From assembly GCF_009758125.1 (NCBI RefSeq), contig NZ_WRXO01000002.1:62001-126000 (forward strand): a stretch of 64,000 nucleotides of DNA, read 5' to 3'. Shown piece by piece: positions 17,750-26,600 of this stretch. The position numbers and the translations under genes were made by a program. The DNA comes from Chitinophaga oryziterrae (lineage in GTDB: Bacteria > Bacteroidota > Bacteroidia > Chitinophagales > Chitinophagaceae). Below the pieces are notes generated by a model. That model did no database searches, had not been told where the DNA came from, and saw nothing but the letters and a program-made list of their open reading frames with translations. Each line of letters begins with the position of its first letter. The first letter of the stretch is position 1.

Positions 17750-20341
17750 ATGAATTTTCGCCGTTTAACTCTCGTATGCAGCCTGCTGGTGGTTATTGTT
17801 GCCCCAGGCTTTGCACAGGCCACGTTTGATGCTTCCCGTTTGAAGGTATCCTGGGAAGTAGTAGAAAATCATTACAAGGGGAAAGATCAGTTCCTTTCTG
17901 TATTTAATATTGTAAATACTGGTCAGACGGCTTTGCCCGCACAGGGCTGGCAGTTGTATTTCAACTTTGTGCGGTTTATTATTCCTGGTGTTACTGCCGG
18001 AAATGTGAGTGCATCGCATATAAACGGCGATCTGTATAAGTTGACGCCTACTACAGCCAGTAAAGGTATTGCACCTGGAGATTCTCTTCGTATAGAGCTG
18101 GTAGCAGATGCCTGGGCGGTAAATTTTACAGATGCTCCGGATGGATTGTATATTGTATGGGATAATGATCCGGGCAAAGGATATGCACTCAAAAATTACA
18201 GTATCCGTCCTTCCACACAGCCTAAGCAGTATCTGCGTTTTCCGGGTGATAAATCACCATTGCTGACTGCTGCTGATATCTACAAACAGAATAAGAACAT
18301 TCCTGATATAGAAGCGTCTGAATTGCCGTTGGTATTCCCTACTGCGAAGGAAGAAGCAGCGGGCACCGGCGCTTATCTACTGGACATTAATACACATATT
18401 AATACAGCTCCTGCTTTTAGCAAAGAAGCCGCTTATCTGTCGTCAGAACTGGGAAATATACTGGGCAGGAAACCTGCTGTTGCAGGAGGGACCGGTATTG
18501 ATTTACAGCTTGATAGTAGTTTTGCTCCTGAAGCATATAGTCTAGAGGTGACCGCCGGAGGTGTTGTTATTAAAGCTGCGGATGGTGCAGGTATTTTTAA
18601 CGGTATCCAGTCGCTGAAAATAATAATGCCACCTGCTACCTGGGCTGGTGTACAGAAGTCTGTGACTATTCCTGCTGTGAGGGTGAAAGACGGGCCTCGT
18701 TATGGATACCGTGCTTTTATGCTGGATGTAGCGCGTAATTTTCATAGTAAGAACGATATACTGAGATTACTGGAAGTGATGTCATTGTATAAACTGAATG
18801 TGCTGCATTTTCACCTGACAGATGATGAAGGCTGGAGGCTGGAAATTCCTTCCCTGCCTGAACTGACAGCTGTAGGCGGGCATCGCGCACATGGCGTGGA
18901 TGAGAAGTCGGCATTGCAGCCGGCATATGGCTCAGGACCGGATTTAGCGGATAGCGCGGGGAATGGTTTTTACTCCCGCAAAGATTTTATAGAGATATTA
19001 CAGTATGCAACGGTAAGGCATATACGTGTTATCCCTGAAATTGAAACACCGGGTCATGCACGTGCAGCTATCAAGTCTATGGACGCACGTTATGCAAGGT
19101 TGATGAAGGAAGGGAAACGTGAAGAAGCAGAAGCATATCTGTTAACAGACCTGGAAGATAAATCAGCATATCAATCTGTGCAGAACTGGAATGATAACGT
19201 GATCAACGTTGCATCGCCTGCAGTGTACCGTTTCCTGGATAAGGTAGTGGAAGAAGTGCAGGCTATGTATAAAGATGCCGGTGCGCCCCTGGAATATGTG
19301 CATATGGGAGGAGATGAAGTACCTGCCGGTGTATGGGAGAAATCTCCGGTAGTGAAAGCATTGATGGCAAAAGATAGCAGGATTAAGAGTACCAATGATC
19401 TGTGGTATTACTATTACGGAAAGGTGTACTCTTTGCTGAAAGCAAGAGGATTGAAGTTGTATGGCTGGGAAGAGATGGGCATGCGTAAAACAGTACTGGA
19501 TGGTCAGCCGCATAATATTCCTAATCCTGATTTCAGCAATGGTGGTTTTATGCTGGACGTATGGAATAATACAATGGGCGGTGGCGCAGAAGATCTGGCT
19601 TACAGGCTGGCGAATGCTAATTATAAAGTGGTATTCTCTGGTGTGAGCAATCTGTATTTTGATATGGCTTACCAGAAGGTGTTTGATGAACCGGGTTTTT
19701 ACTGGGGAGGATTTGTGGATATTGATAAACCGTTCTATTTAATTCCTGAAGATTATTATAAGAATTCAAAAGTGGATGCACTGGATAATCCGCTGAGACC
19801 AGATCTTTTTGTAGGGAAGGACCGTTTAACTTCTTATGGTGCAGATAATATTATAGGGATACAGGGGCTGTTGTGGAGTGAAACGGTAAAGAATTCAGGA
19901 AGAATGGAATACATGCTGTTGCCTAAGTTGCTGGCATTGGCGGAACGTGCGTGGGCTAAGAACCCTGCATGGGCTACTGAAAAGGATAATGCAAAGAGTG
20001 AAGAGATGTATGAGAAAGCGTGGGGTACATTTGCCAATGTATTGGGCAAGCGTGAGATGGTAAGACTGGACCATTACAATGGAGGGTATAATTACCGTAT
20101 CCCTACAGCAGGAGCTGCGATCATAAATGGTGCTGTTGTAGCGAACCTGCAGGTACCTGGTCTGGTGATCCGTTATACTACCAACGGGAAAGAGCCTGAT
20201 GTTAAAAGCAAGGTGTATACAGGGCCTGTTAAAGAAAAAGGGATTATCACTTTTAAAGTGTTTGATACAAGAGGACGAGGAAGCAGAATAACCACGGTAG
20301 TGAATAAATCAGCTGATATGAAGGCTGGCGCTTTACAATAA
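17750..20341 (+). CDS. Exported beta-N-acetylhexosaminidase, GH20 (chitobiase-like)
   Basis: An 863-residue secreted enzyme with signal peptide ending near PGFAQA. Domains in order: an N-terminal chitobiase-type beta-sandwich (about 25-165), a GH20b alpha/beta domain (about 190-320), the GH20 barrel from about 325 with HMGGDEVPAGVWEKS (catalytic pair Asp522-Glu523), and a C-terminal Ig-like chitobiase domain (about 780-860, RYTTNGKEPDVKS). It would cleave terminal GlcNAc from chitooligosaccharides, fitting a chitin-degrading lifestyle. A nested palindrome lies 50 bases downstream. Confidence 0.93.
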   Translation: MNFRRLTLVCSLLVVIVAPGFAQATFDASRLKVSWEVVENHYKGKDQFLSVFNIVNTGQTALPAQGWQLYFNFVRFIIPGVTAGNVSASHINGDLYKLTPTTASKGIAPGDSLRIELVADAWAVNFTDAPDGLYIVWDNDPGKGYALKNYSIRPSTQPKQYLRFPGDKSPLLTAADIYKQNKNIPDIEASELPLVFPTAKEEAAGTGAYLLDINTHINTAPAFSKEAAYLSSELGNILGRKPAVAGGTGIDLQLDSSFAPEAYSLEVTAGGVVIKAADGAGIFNGIQSLKIIMPPATWAGVQKSVTIPAVRVKDGPRYGYRAFMLDVARNFHSKNDILRLLEVMSLYKLNVLHFHLTDDEGWRLEIPSLPELTAVGGHRAHGVDEKSALQPAYGSGPDLADSAGNGFYSRKDFIEILQYATVRHIRVIPEIETPGHARAAIKSMDARYARLMKEGKREEAEAYLLTDLEDKSAYQSVQNWNDNVINVASPAVYRFLDKVVEEVQAMYKDAGAPLEYVHMGGDEVPAGVWEKSPVVKALMAKDSRIKSTNDLWYYYYGKVYSLLKARGLKLYGWEEMGMRKTVLDGQPHNIPNPDFSNGGFMLDVWNNTMGGGAEDLAYRLANANYKVVFSGVSNLYFDMAYQKVFDEPGFYWGGFVDIDKPFYLIPEDYYKNSKVDALDNPLRPDLFVGKDRLTSYGADNIIGIQGLLWSETVKNSGRMEYMLLPKLLALAERAWAKNPAWATEKDNAKSEEMYEKAWGTFANVLGKREMVRLDHYNGGYNYRIPTAGAAIINGAVVANLQVPGLVIRYTTNGKEPDVKSKVYTGPVKEKGIITFKVFDTRGRGSRITTVVNKSADMKAGALQ

Positions 20342-20390
20342 AAGGGATTCTATAAAAACAGTACGTGTTTGTAGTAATATTTATATCCTC

Positions 20391-20510
20391 TTAAAACAGG
20401 CTGTCAAAAGTAACTAATACATCTTCGATATGTTTGCGGCAAAACACTAAAAAAGGTTCCGTTAGGAGCCTTTTTTAGTGTTTACAAATACTTTTGACAG
20501 CTTGTTTTAA
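20391..20510. mobile_element. MITE-like nested inverted repeat (about 120 bp)
   Basis: Outer arms of 22 bases (20391-20412 and 20489-20510) match with one mismatch and contain CTGTCAAAAGTA and its complement. Inside them a second inverted repeat of 19 bases (20442-20460 and 20465-20483, one wobble) has a 4-base loop and a TTTTTT run. The outer arms resemble the GGCTGTC..AAAAG termini seen on some Bacteroidota transposons, and the size fits a non-autonomous element. The inner hairpin could also end GH20 transcription. No clear target duplication is visible, so this may instead be a compound terminator. Confidence 0.45.
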
Positions 20511-20676
20511 TATTAGCCATAAAAGGCTACTGAACCTGGCTAAATGCATTGAACTTTTTACTATTACCCGTTATAATAATCTTCTATATATTTTAATGTA
20601 TTGGTAATCAGTAGTGAAAAAGCATTGAAATGTTAGTGCCTGCTAATAACCTGAGATAATGCCAGGCTTACGGTAG

Positions 20677-20769
20677 TATAAGCCCCATATAAGCCCACTC
20701 ATAGTCCCCTCATAGTCCCCTCATAGTCCCCTATAAGCCCACCTTACTTAGGGTGGGCTTATAGGGGAC
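20677..20769. repeat. Array of six 11-bp repeats folding into an 18-bp palindrome
   Basis: Six consecutive 11-mers run from 20677 to 20742: TATAAGCCCCA, TATAAGCCCAC, three copies of TCATAGTCCCC, then TATAAGCCCAC. The last one and a half units (20726-20743) are then repeated in reverse complement at 20752-20769 across an 8-base spacer, giving a perfect 18-bp stem. The period is one helical turn. It lies in a gene-free stretch and is not CRISPR, since there are no spacers. Confidence 0.85.
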
Positions 20770-21031
20770 CAGTATAGTAGTTAATTGCCGGTTATAAAGC
20801 GTTTACAGGAGGGTTTAGGCTCTTCCTGTGGTAAGACATACTACAATCACGTAGCTTATTGAATGGCAGTATTTACCAATCACTCCTGAAATTCGTGATT
20901 GGGGGAACTCCCGAGCCTGTGTTTGTTATTTGTGAGTGTCTGCAAACACGTTGCTTGCGAAGAAACTTTGCAGTCGCGAATAGTTTATCGGGTCCCTTAA
21001 TATTTTATGTGATAAATACACTTACTTATAG
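20770..21031. other. Gene-free region with hairpins
   Basis: No convincing protein or tRNA is seen. Two hairpins stand out: CCAATCAC (20876-20883) with GTGATTGG (20895-20902), and CTGCAAA (20940-20946) with TTTGCAG (20967-20973). They could belong to a small RNA or to remnants of a lost element. A 61-codon open frame at 20859 has no recognisable features. Confidence 0.35.
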
Positions 21032-21039
21032 TAAATTTG
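21032..21039 (+). promoter_or_regulatory. Candidate -7 box for the stress-protein gene
   Basis: TAAATTTG fits TAnnTTTG, about 66-72 bases before the start codon. No TTTG at the normal -33 distance. Confidence 0.35.
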
Positions 21040-21104
21040 CTTAATAAATTGGCGTAAGCCTATTCCCGCCTGAACCTACTACATATCCCTGCTCTTAAAA
21101 AACG

Positions 21105-21548
21105 ATGTATATGTCAAAGATTATGATAGCTGTAGATTTTAGCAGCTATTCCGCCAGCGTTATAGCTGCCGGTATGGAACTGGCCAGGAGTACAAAATCC
21201 TCAGTAGTATTACTTTCTATTCTGGATAAAGCGGCAGAATTGATCCCGTCCGTAGAAGGCGGGGAGTCCTCAGATGAATGGACGAGAAGGGTACAGGACA
21301 TTGCCACACGTCTGAATGTTTTTGCGGCAGATTATGCTGATGTAGCCGTAAGCGTTAGTGCCATTATTGGAAGTCCGAAAGAGGATATTCTGGAACAGGC
21401 CGCAGAACAGGGGATACAAACGCTTGTGCTGGGAACGCACGGACGCACCGGACTGGATCATTTGCTGGTTGGCAGTACTGCGGAATTTGTGATCCGTCAT
21501 TCTCCGATACCTGTATTGGTAGTGCCATACAAACAGACAAAGCATTAA
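21105..21548 (+). CDS. Universal stress protein, UspA family
   Basis: A 147-residue single Usp domain. The N-terminal strand MIAVDFSSYSASVIAAGMEL and the C-terminal nucleotide motif GTHGRTGLDHLLVGSTAEFV (G-x2-G-x9-G-S/T) indicate an ATP-binding type. Such proteins aid survival under stress and starvation; the partner is unknown. A second in-frame ATG at 21111 (MSKIMIAV) may be the true start. Confidence 0.92.
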   Translation: MYMSKIMIAVDFSSYSASVIAAGMELARSTKSSVVLLSILDKAAELIPSVEGGESSDEWTRRVQDIATRLNVFAADYADVAVSVSAIIGSPKEDILEQAAEQGIQTLVLGTHGRTGLDHLLVGSTAEFVIRHSPIPVLVVPYKQTKH

Positions 21549-21596
21549 AATTAAATTAAACTGGAGGTCCTGATCTTTTTCACCACAACTTACTTG

Positions 21597-21604
21597 TAGA
21601 TTTG
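21597..21604 (+). promoter_or_regulatory. Candidate -7 box for mprF-acvB
   Basis: TAGATTTG matches TAnnTTTG 44 bases before the annotated mprF start. A T-rich stretch (CTTTTTC, 21575-21581) sits near the -33 position in place of TTTG. Confidence 0.4.
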
Positions 21605-21648
21605 TGTGTTAATGTGATACCCGCTTAAAAGACAAAATCGAACCTGTA

Positions 21649-24234
21649 ATGCCCTTGATGAATAAGTTGAAATTAGGACCATTGTTACGTAAGCTGCATT
21701 GGAAAGAGTTGCTGGCTGTGCTGTTCATACTATTAGCCATTTACTTTTTCCGGCAGCAGCGTCATGAACTGTTATCATTGATGCCTGCCATTGAGCGGGC
21801 CAACCGTTTTTGGGTGATCACCGGTGTATTATTTACCGGTGGATATATCCTTTTGCAGGCATTGATGTATGCCTGTAGTTTTAAATCGGTAGGTAGTAAA
21901 CTGGATGTGGAACGGTGCACGGAGTTATTTCTGAAAAGGAACCTGCTCAGTATCTTTCTTCCGGCAGGAGGGGTGAGTTCCCTGGCCTATTTACCTCAGA
22001 GTCTTAAACGCAGTTACATCAGTAAACAACAGATTCACCAGGCATCCGGTATTTACGGATTCACTGGTATCTTCTCTGTATTCCTGGTGGGGATACCGGT
22101 AGTAGGATTTGCGATACTGCATGATGAATCCATGTTGGATGCTGTAGGCGGACTAACAGGTATCTGCCTGGCACTGGGGCTGACCGTCTGGATTGTAAGG
22201 TCTTTCCAGACGAAAGGATATGCTTATCATCTGCTTGAAAAATATTTCCCTAAGGCCATTATGCATGTAGATGAGATCTTTGCATTCAACCTGCATCGTC
22301 CTTCCTTTGCAAAAACGGTACTGGTATCTGCCGGTATTGAAATAGTGGGTATTGCGCATCTGTATATCAGTATGCTGGCCACTGGCGCAACGCCTTCGCT
22401 TGAAGCCGCCTGTGTGGGATACATTGTAGCCACCATTTTCCTGATCGTGTCTCCTTTCCTCCGGGGATTAGGGGCGATAGAGCTATCACTTGCGTACTTA
22501 CTGACTAAATACGGATATACTTCTTTGCAGGCGCTGGAGATCACTTTACTCTACCGTCTGTTTGAATTCTGGTTACCCTTGTTGGGAGGTATAATGGCAT
22601 TTATATTAAAAGGGAGGCACCTGGTATTGAGGTTGTTACCGCCGGTGCTGATCTTTCTGCTGGGGATGGTCAACATATTTTCGGTATTAACGCCACCACT
22701 GACCAACCGTATTAAAATGCTGAAGGCTTATATTCCGGGGGAGAGCATCCATGCGTCCAACCTGCTGGTGGTATTCCTGGGCCTGGTATTGCTGGTGACG
22801 GCCACTTTCCTGTTCAGGGGCTTACGTAGCGCCTGGATAGTGGCATTGTCGGTGTCTGTTTTATCCGCCTTCGGGCATATCAGTAAGGCATTGGACTATG
22901 AAGAAGCCACGCTGGCCTTGCTGACCAGCCTTATTTTGATTATAACTGCGCGTCAGTACCGGGTAAGGAGTAACCGTCAACTGGTGAATATAGGGGTAGT
23001 CACGGCAGTCGCCACGTTGCTGGTCGTGCTGATATTCGGGACGATAGGTTTCTATTTCCTGAATGTGCGGCACTTTGGGATGGACTTCACTTTGGTTCGT
23101 TCCCTGCGGGCCTCTTTTCATGGGTTCCTGTTACTGGAAGACGATGGGTTGCATCCGGTGACGCGTTTCGGTCGTGAATTTTTAAGTGCGATCCAGGTAC
23201 TGGGAGTAGGAGCCTGGGCGTTTTTGTTCTATACTATCATCCGGCCTTATCTGCCGGCAGGCAAGCAAACGAATGCAGCCCTTGAAAAAGCGCAATTTTA
23301 CCTGAGCCAGTATGGAAATTCTGCGATGGATTATTTTAAGATAGGGGATGATAAACTGTTGTTCGTATCTGAGGATAACCAGGGATTCATCGCTTACAGG
23401 GTAGCCAGCAGCTTTGCCATAGTACTGGAAGAACCTGTTTGTGCAGAAGAGGCCAAATTGCCCCTTTTGCAGGAGTTTGAGGCACAATGCCGCAAAATGG
23501 GGCTTCGTCCCGCTTTTTATCGTGTAGATGAGCAAAGCATGTATTATTTTGAGCATCTGCGGAAAAAGAAATTGCTGATAGGACAGGAGGGGATTATGGA
23601 CGTAACTACCTTCTCTCTCAGCGGAAAGGATAAGAAGTCTATGCGGAACGGATTGAATAGTCTTGCCGCCAAGGGATACGTCACTACTATGAACCGTGCA
23701 CCATTGTCATTAGAACTGGTACAGGAATTGAAAGAAATATCTGATGAGTGGCTGGAGCAATACGATGTAAAGGAGCTGACTTTCTCCCAGGGGTTGTTTG
23801 ATGCGGATGCTATTATGGAACAGGATGTAATTACCGTGATCAATGCGGAAGGGGAGGTGGTCGCTTTCCTGAATATCATTCCGGATTATGCACCCGGGGA
23901 ATGTACATATGACCTGATACGTAAACGGACAAATGCTCCGGGAGGTTGTATGGACGCGCTGATCATTGCATTGATACAGGATGCGAAAGAGAAAGGCCTG
24001 CAATACCTGAATTTAGGATTGGTACCAATGTCTGGTATAGAGCAGCCACAGAATACGGCAGAGCAGGTAGTGAAGTTTGCTTATGAGAAGATCAAGGCTT
24101 TCCGTCATTATCAGGGATTGCGTGAATTTAAAGAGAAGTATGCTACTGAGTGGGCGAATAAATACCTTGTATACGAACATGATTTTGATCTTATACAGTT
24201 ACCGGCAGCGCTTAGTAAGGTGATGAAAACATAA
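21649..24234 (+). CDS. mprF: Lysyl-phosphatidylglycerol synthase/flippase, MprF-like
   Basis: An 861-residue protein with many membrane segments over the first 540 residues (flippase part; LPAGGVSSLAYLPQSLKR is typical) and a soluble C-terminal DUF2156 domain from about residue 545 (ALEKAQFYLSQYGNSAMD, LGLVPMSGIEQ near the end). MprF moves an amino acid from aminoacyl-tRNA to phosphatidylglycerol and flips the product, lowering surface charge and resisting cationic peptides. The amino acid used cannot be read from sequence. ATG 21658 is an alternative start. The stop is 4 bases before the VirJ/AcvB-like gene. Confidence 0.88.
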   Translation: MPLMNKLKLGPLLRKLHWKELLAVLFILLAIYFFRQQRHELLSLMPAIERANRFWVITGVLFTGGYILLQALMYACSFKSVGSKLDVERCTELFLKRNLLSIFLPAGGVSSLAYLPQSLKRSYISKQQIHQASGIYGFTGIFSVFLVGIPVVGFAILHDESMLDAVGGLTGICLALGLTVWIVRSFQTKGYAYHLLEKYFPKAIMHVDEIFAFNLHRPSFAKTVLVSAGIEIVGIAHLYISMLATGATPSLEAACVGYIVATIFLIVSPFLRGLGAIELSLAYLLTKYGYTSLQALEITLLYRLFEFWLPLLGGIMAFILKGRHLVLRLLPPVLIFLLGMVNIFSVLTPPLTNRIKMLKAYIPGESIHASNLLVVFLGLVLLVTATFLFRGLRSAWIVALSVSVLSAFGHISKALDYEEATLALLTSLILIITARQYRVRSNRQLVNIGVVTAVATLLVVLIFGTIGFYFLNVRHFGMDFTLVRSLRASFHGFLLLEDDGLHPVTRFGREFLSAIQVLGVGAWAFLFYTIIRPYLPAGKQTNAALEKAQFYLSQYGNSAMDYFKIGDDKLLFVSEDNQGFIAYRVASSFAIVLEEPVCAEEAKLPLLQEFEAQCRKMGLRPAFYRVDEQSMYYFEHLRKKKLLIGQEGIMDVTTFSLSGKDKKSMRNGLNSLAAKGYVTTMNRAPLSLELVQELKEISDEWLEQYDVKELTFSQGLFDADAIMEQDVITVINAEGEVVAFLNIIPDYAPGECTYDLIRKRTNAPGGCMDALIIALIQDAKEKGLQYLNLGLVPMSGIEQPQNTAEQVVKFAYEKIKAFRHYQGLREFKEKYATEWANKYLVYEHDFDLIQLPAALSKVMKT

Positions 24235-24238
24235 TAAA

Positions 24239-24949
24239 ATGGGAATAGGAAAATACGCCCTCCTGATGGGTTGCATGTTATTGGGAATGGGAGCGGTGAA
24301 TGCGCAGACGGATATCAGTAAGTTACCGGTAACGGTGAAGGTCCCTTCTGTGGTGGTGACTGAGCGTCCGATTGTGCTTTTCATTACAGGAGATGGGGGA
24401 ATGAAGAAATTCTCTGTAGATATTGTTAATATTTTAGCCGGCAGGGGGTATCCTGTTATCGGGTTAAATACGCTTAAATATTTCTGGAATAAAAAGACAC
24501 CGCAACAGGCCGCAGCAGATGTAACGGCCTTGTTGCAGTATTATTCTGCCCGGTGGAATAATCATGCGTTTATACTGGTAGGTTATTCTATGGGGGCGGA
24601 CGTACTGCCTTTTATTTATCAGCATTTACCTGCTGCGTTTCAATCCCAGACGCAGCACCTGGTATTTATATCTCCATCTGCAAGTACAGATATGGTGGTA
24701 CATATTTCTGATATGCTGGGCAGAACATCTACGCCTGGCAGTATGAGTGTAACGGGCGCGATGAATGGAATTACCGGTAAGCCATTGTTACTGGTATTTG
24801 GTCAGGATGAGAAAGATTTTGATGTAAAGGCATTGACTATCCACAATTATCATCAGCTTGTTTTACCAGGAGGGCATCATTATAATGAGGATGCGCCGGG
24901 GGTGGTACAACAGATCCTCACACATTTATATGCGATAGCGAACCCATAA
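24239..24949 (+). CDS. AcvB/VirJ family periplasmic hydrolase
   Basis: A 236-residue exported alpha/beta hydrolase with signal peptide ending MGAVNAQ. Family motifs are ITGDGGMKKF (oxyanion region), NTLKYFWNKKTPQQAAADV and GYSMGADVLPF, whose Ser is the likely nucleophile. The catalytic His is probably in PGGHHYNED. In Agrobacterium AcvB hydrolyses lysyl-phosphatidylglycerol and lies beside the synthase gene lpiA. Here the same pairing with an mprF gene, 4 bases apart, supports that role. It is the single-domain VirJ-sized form. Confidence 0.82.
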   Translation: MGIGKYALLMGCMLLGMGAVNAQTDISKLPVTVKVPSVVVTERPIVLFITGDGGMKKFSVDIVNILAGRGYPVIGLNTLKYFWNKKTPQQAAADVTALLQYYSARWNNHAFILVGYSMGADVLPFIYQHLPAAFQSQTQHLVFISPSASTDMVVHISDMLGRTSTPGSMSVTGAMNGITGKPLLLVFGQDEKDFDVKALTIHNYHQLVLPGGHHYNEDAPGVVQQILTHLYAIANP

Positions 24950-25072
24950 GGGTCATTAACATTTTCATTTTAGCTCTTATTGGCTCTCATAGCGGTTTTG
25001 CGTGAGGGCATATTTCATTATTTCCTGATATATTTTTTGCCGTTAACAATTTATTAACCAAATTCTGCGCGC

Positions 25073-25089
25073 TGTAATGTAACATTACA
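25073..25089. promoter_or_regulatory. 17-bp palindrome, operator-like
   Basis: TGTAATGT-A-ACATTACA is a perfect palindrome around one central base, 80 bases before the 106-residue ORF at 25170. Its size and symmetry suit a dimeric HTH repressor. The regulator is unknown. Confidence 0.45.
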
Positions 25090-25169
25090 ACGTCGTACGG
25101 AACCCTTATGCAGGTATCTACCGGGAAGGATTTTTTAATAAGACTTAACATTATAAACATTTAGCTATA

Positions 25170-25490
25170 ATGGATAAAAGAATTATACAGACGATAAATT
25201 CATGCAATGGTGATCTGTTTTCAGAAGCCTTTGCTGACAAGACTTTTAATGGTTGGTTTTTGATGAAAACTTCCCAGGTTTCAACCAGGGGAGTTTCTAT
25301 TTTGTCTAAAACCATGCACCATAAAAAACAGTTTGGCTGCTACAAAGTAGCAGTAGAATTCTTTAGCTTGCAGACTGGCTATCCTGTATGGGGATTTTGC
25401 TTCGATCTAAAGCCCTCAAAATATATGTTTATGAAAAATATGCTTATGACCCGTAATGAAAACATTATGCACACAACACTACTTACGTAA
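25170..25490 (+). CDS. Hypothetical protein, 106 residues
   Basis: I do not recognise this protein. It is a soluble-looking product with several Cys and Met, including SCNGDLFSEAFADKTFNG and FGCYKVAVEFFSLQTG, and a Met-rich C-terminus. Codon use is more AT-rich than in the flanking operons. It lies downstream of a 17-bp palindrome and upstream of an HTH gene, in a stretch of small regulators. It could be a lineage-specific protein or spurious. Confidence 0.4.
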   Translation: MDKRIIQTINSCNGDLFSEAFADKTFNGWFLMKTSQVSTRGVSILSKTMHHKKQFGCYKVAVEFFSLQTGYPVWGFCFDLKPSKYMFMKNMLMTRNENIMHTTLLT

Positions 25491-25582
25491 TTAATCAGAA
25501 GAAGGAATTAGCCCATTACAGATCAGGAAAAATTGATTCACTTATTAACACATTCGTACATTGTAAACCCCCGTATGCCAGC

Positions 25583-25855
25583 ATGCCTAAACGTTATTTT
25601 GAAAGATTACAGACCATTGATTATCTGATAAGGATCAAAGGCACAGGAAAACCCGCACATCTAGCAAAGAGGCTGAGGATTTCCGAGAGAACACTATTTG
25701 AATTTCTAAAGATGATGAAAGAGCTGGGAGCGCCTATTGCTTATGACCGCTATAAGGAAAGTTATTATTATTCGGAGAAGGGTGGTTTTAATATCCGCTT
25801 CGTAAAGAACCTGACATTAGTAATCATTGTATCAATGTTATCCATCTGCATATAA
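25583..25855 (+). CDS. Small HTH protein (DeoR/WYL-type N-terminal HTH)
   Basis: A 90-residue protein. Residues 5-60 form a helix-turn-helix like that at the N-terminus of DeoR and WYL regulators (LQTIDYLIRIKGTGKP, AKRLRISERTLFEFLKMM), followed by YDRYKESYYYSEKGGFNIRF. No WYL or ligand domain follows. The last 15 residues (LTLVIIVSMLSICI) are hydrophobic, which is odd for a soluble regulator and might be a membrane anchor or the effect of a frameshift. Target genes are unknown. Confidence 0.7.
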   Translation: MPKRYFERLQTIDYLIRIKGTGKPAHLAKRLRISERTLFEFLKMMKELGAPIAYDRYKESYYYSEKGGFNIRFVKNLTLVIIVSMLSICI

Positions 25856-26239
25856 TAACCCACAACCCTTACTCCCATATTTTAAATTATCTATCCACCT
25901 GCCAGCATGCATATAATGCAGGGGATTCCCTCTGCCTTGGCGGAACCTGACTGCGGAGTGTTATGCTCCGCAGTTAACGCCATATTAACTATTGTATTAA
26001 CCCCTGGTTAACTTCTCCGGAGATTATGCTATTTATCTTGCCTCTCTGTAAATAATTTTTTTTTACAACAAACTCGATCTCCTTTTTGTTAATAATTAAG
26101 ATGCGAACCTGAATTTTTCAAGGATACTTTTCTCATAAGACGGTTTAGATTTCATAAGCTTCATACGCAGGTTTCTATTCAGTTACCTGCTGTTTTTCCG
26201 GTTGAACGAATCTGGTGACCATTTCAAAAACTTGAACAT
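25856..26239. other. Intergenic region with a hairpin
   Basis: No gene is seen. ACTGCGGAG (25950-25958) pairs with CTCCGCAGT (25966-25974), 9 bp with a 7-base loop and no U-run. It probably marks the 3' end of the HTH transcript. The rest is AT-rich leader sequence of the LytTR gene. Confidence 0.45.
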
Positions 26240-26539
26240 ATGCTGAAATTAGCTTCATTCTACACGTCCTGGGAAGGACAGTCAACCAGAATTGCCCTGG
26301 AAGAATTAATGTTTGTTGAGATTATGGAAGATTCCTGTGTATTACACCTGGAAGATTCGCGTGTAATGTCTGACAACGGTGCAGAGAAGATAATGTCCTA
26401 CCTGCCGGAAGACAGTTTCCTGCGGGTACGGCACAAATACATGATCAACCTGAAGTATGTGACGGATATTAATGAGGATTATGTGTATGTGGGAACTATC
26501 AGGATAGCGCTCAGGTCGAGAGTGCAGCGAATGAATTAA
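26240..26539 (+). CDS. Stand-alone LytTR DNA-binding protein
   Basis: A 99-residue protein consisting only of a LytTR domain: LEELMFVEIMEDSCVLHL, then LPEDSFLRVRHKYMINL, then a C-terminal strand with IRIALRSRVQ. LytTR domains bind DNA and usually sit behind a receiver domain, which is absent here, so activity is not controlled by phosphorylation in cis. It is monocistronic, ended by a strong terminator. Confidence 0.85.
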   Translation: MLKLASFYTSWEGQSTRIALEELMFVEIMEDSCVLHLEDSRVMSDNGAEKIMSYLPEDSFLRVRHKYMINLKYVTDINEDYVYVGTIRIALRSRVQRMN

Positions 26540-26563
26540 TGACAAAATATTATTATAAACTTA

Positions 26564-26600
26564 AAGGCCCTTGCCACTTTTGGTGGTAAGGGCCTTATTA
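26564..26600 (+). terminator. Terminator of the LytTR gene
   Basis: AAGGCCCTTGCCAC (26564-26577) pairs with GTGGTAAGGGCCTT (26583-26596), one wobble, 5-base loop, followed by ATTATT. The stem is long but the U-run weak. Confidence 0.75.

Noticed and set aside
20677..20769. CRISPR array
   Set aside because: Repeats are 11 bases, directly adjacent, with no spacers and no cas genes in the window.
20859..21044. 61-codon plus-strand ORF
   Set aside because: No conserved pattern; overlaps hairpins and a promoter box.
23182..23556. 124-codon minus-strand ORF within mprF
   Set aside because: Antisense shadow; the DUF2156 domain reads through without interruption on the plus strand.
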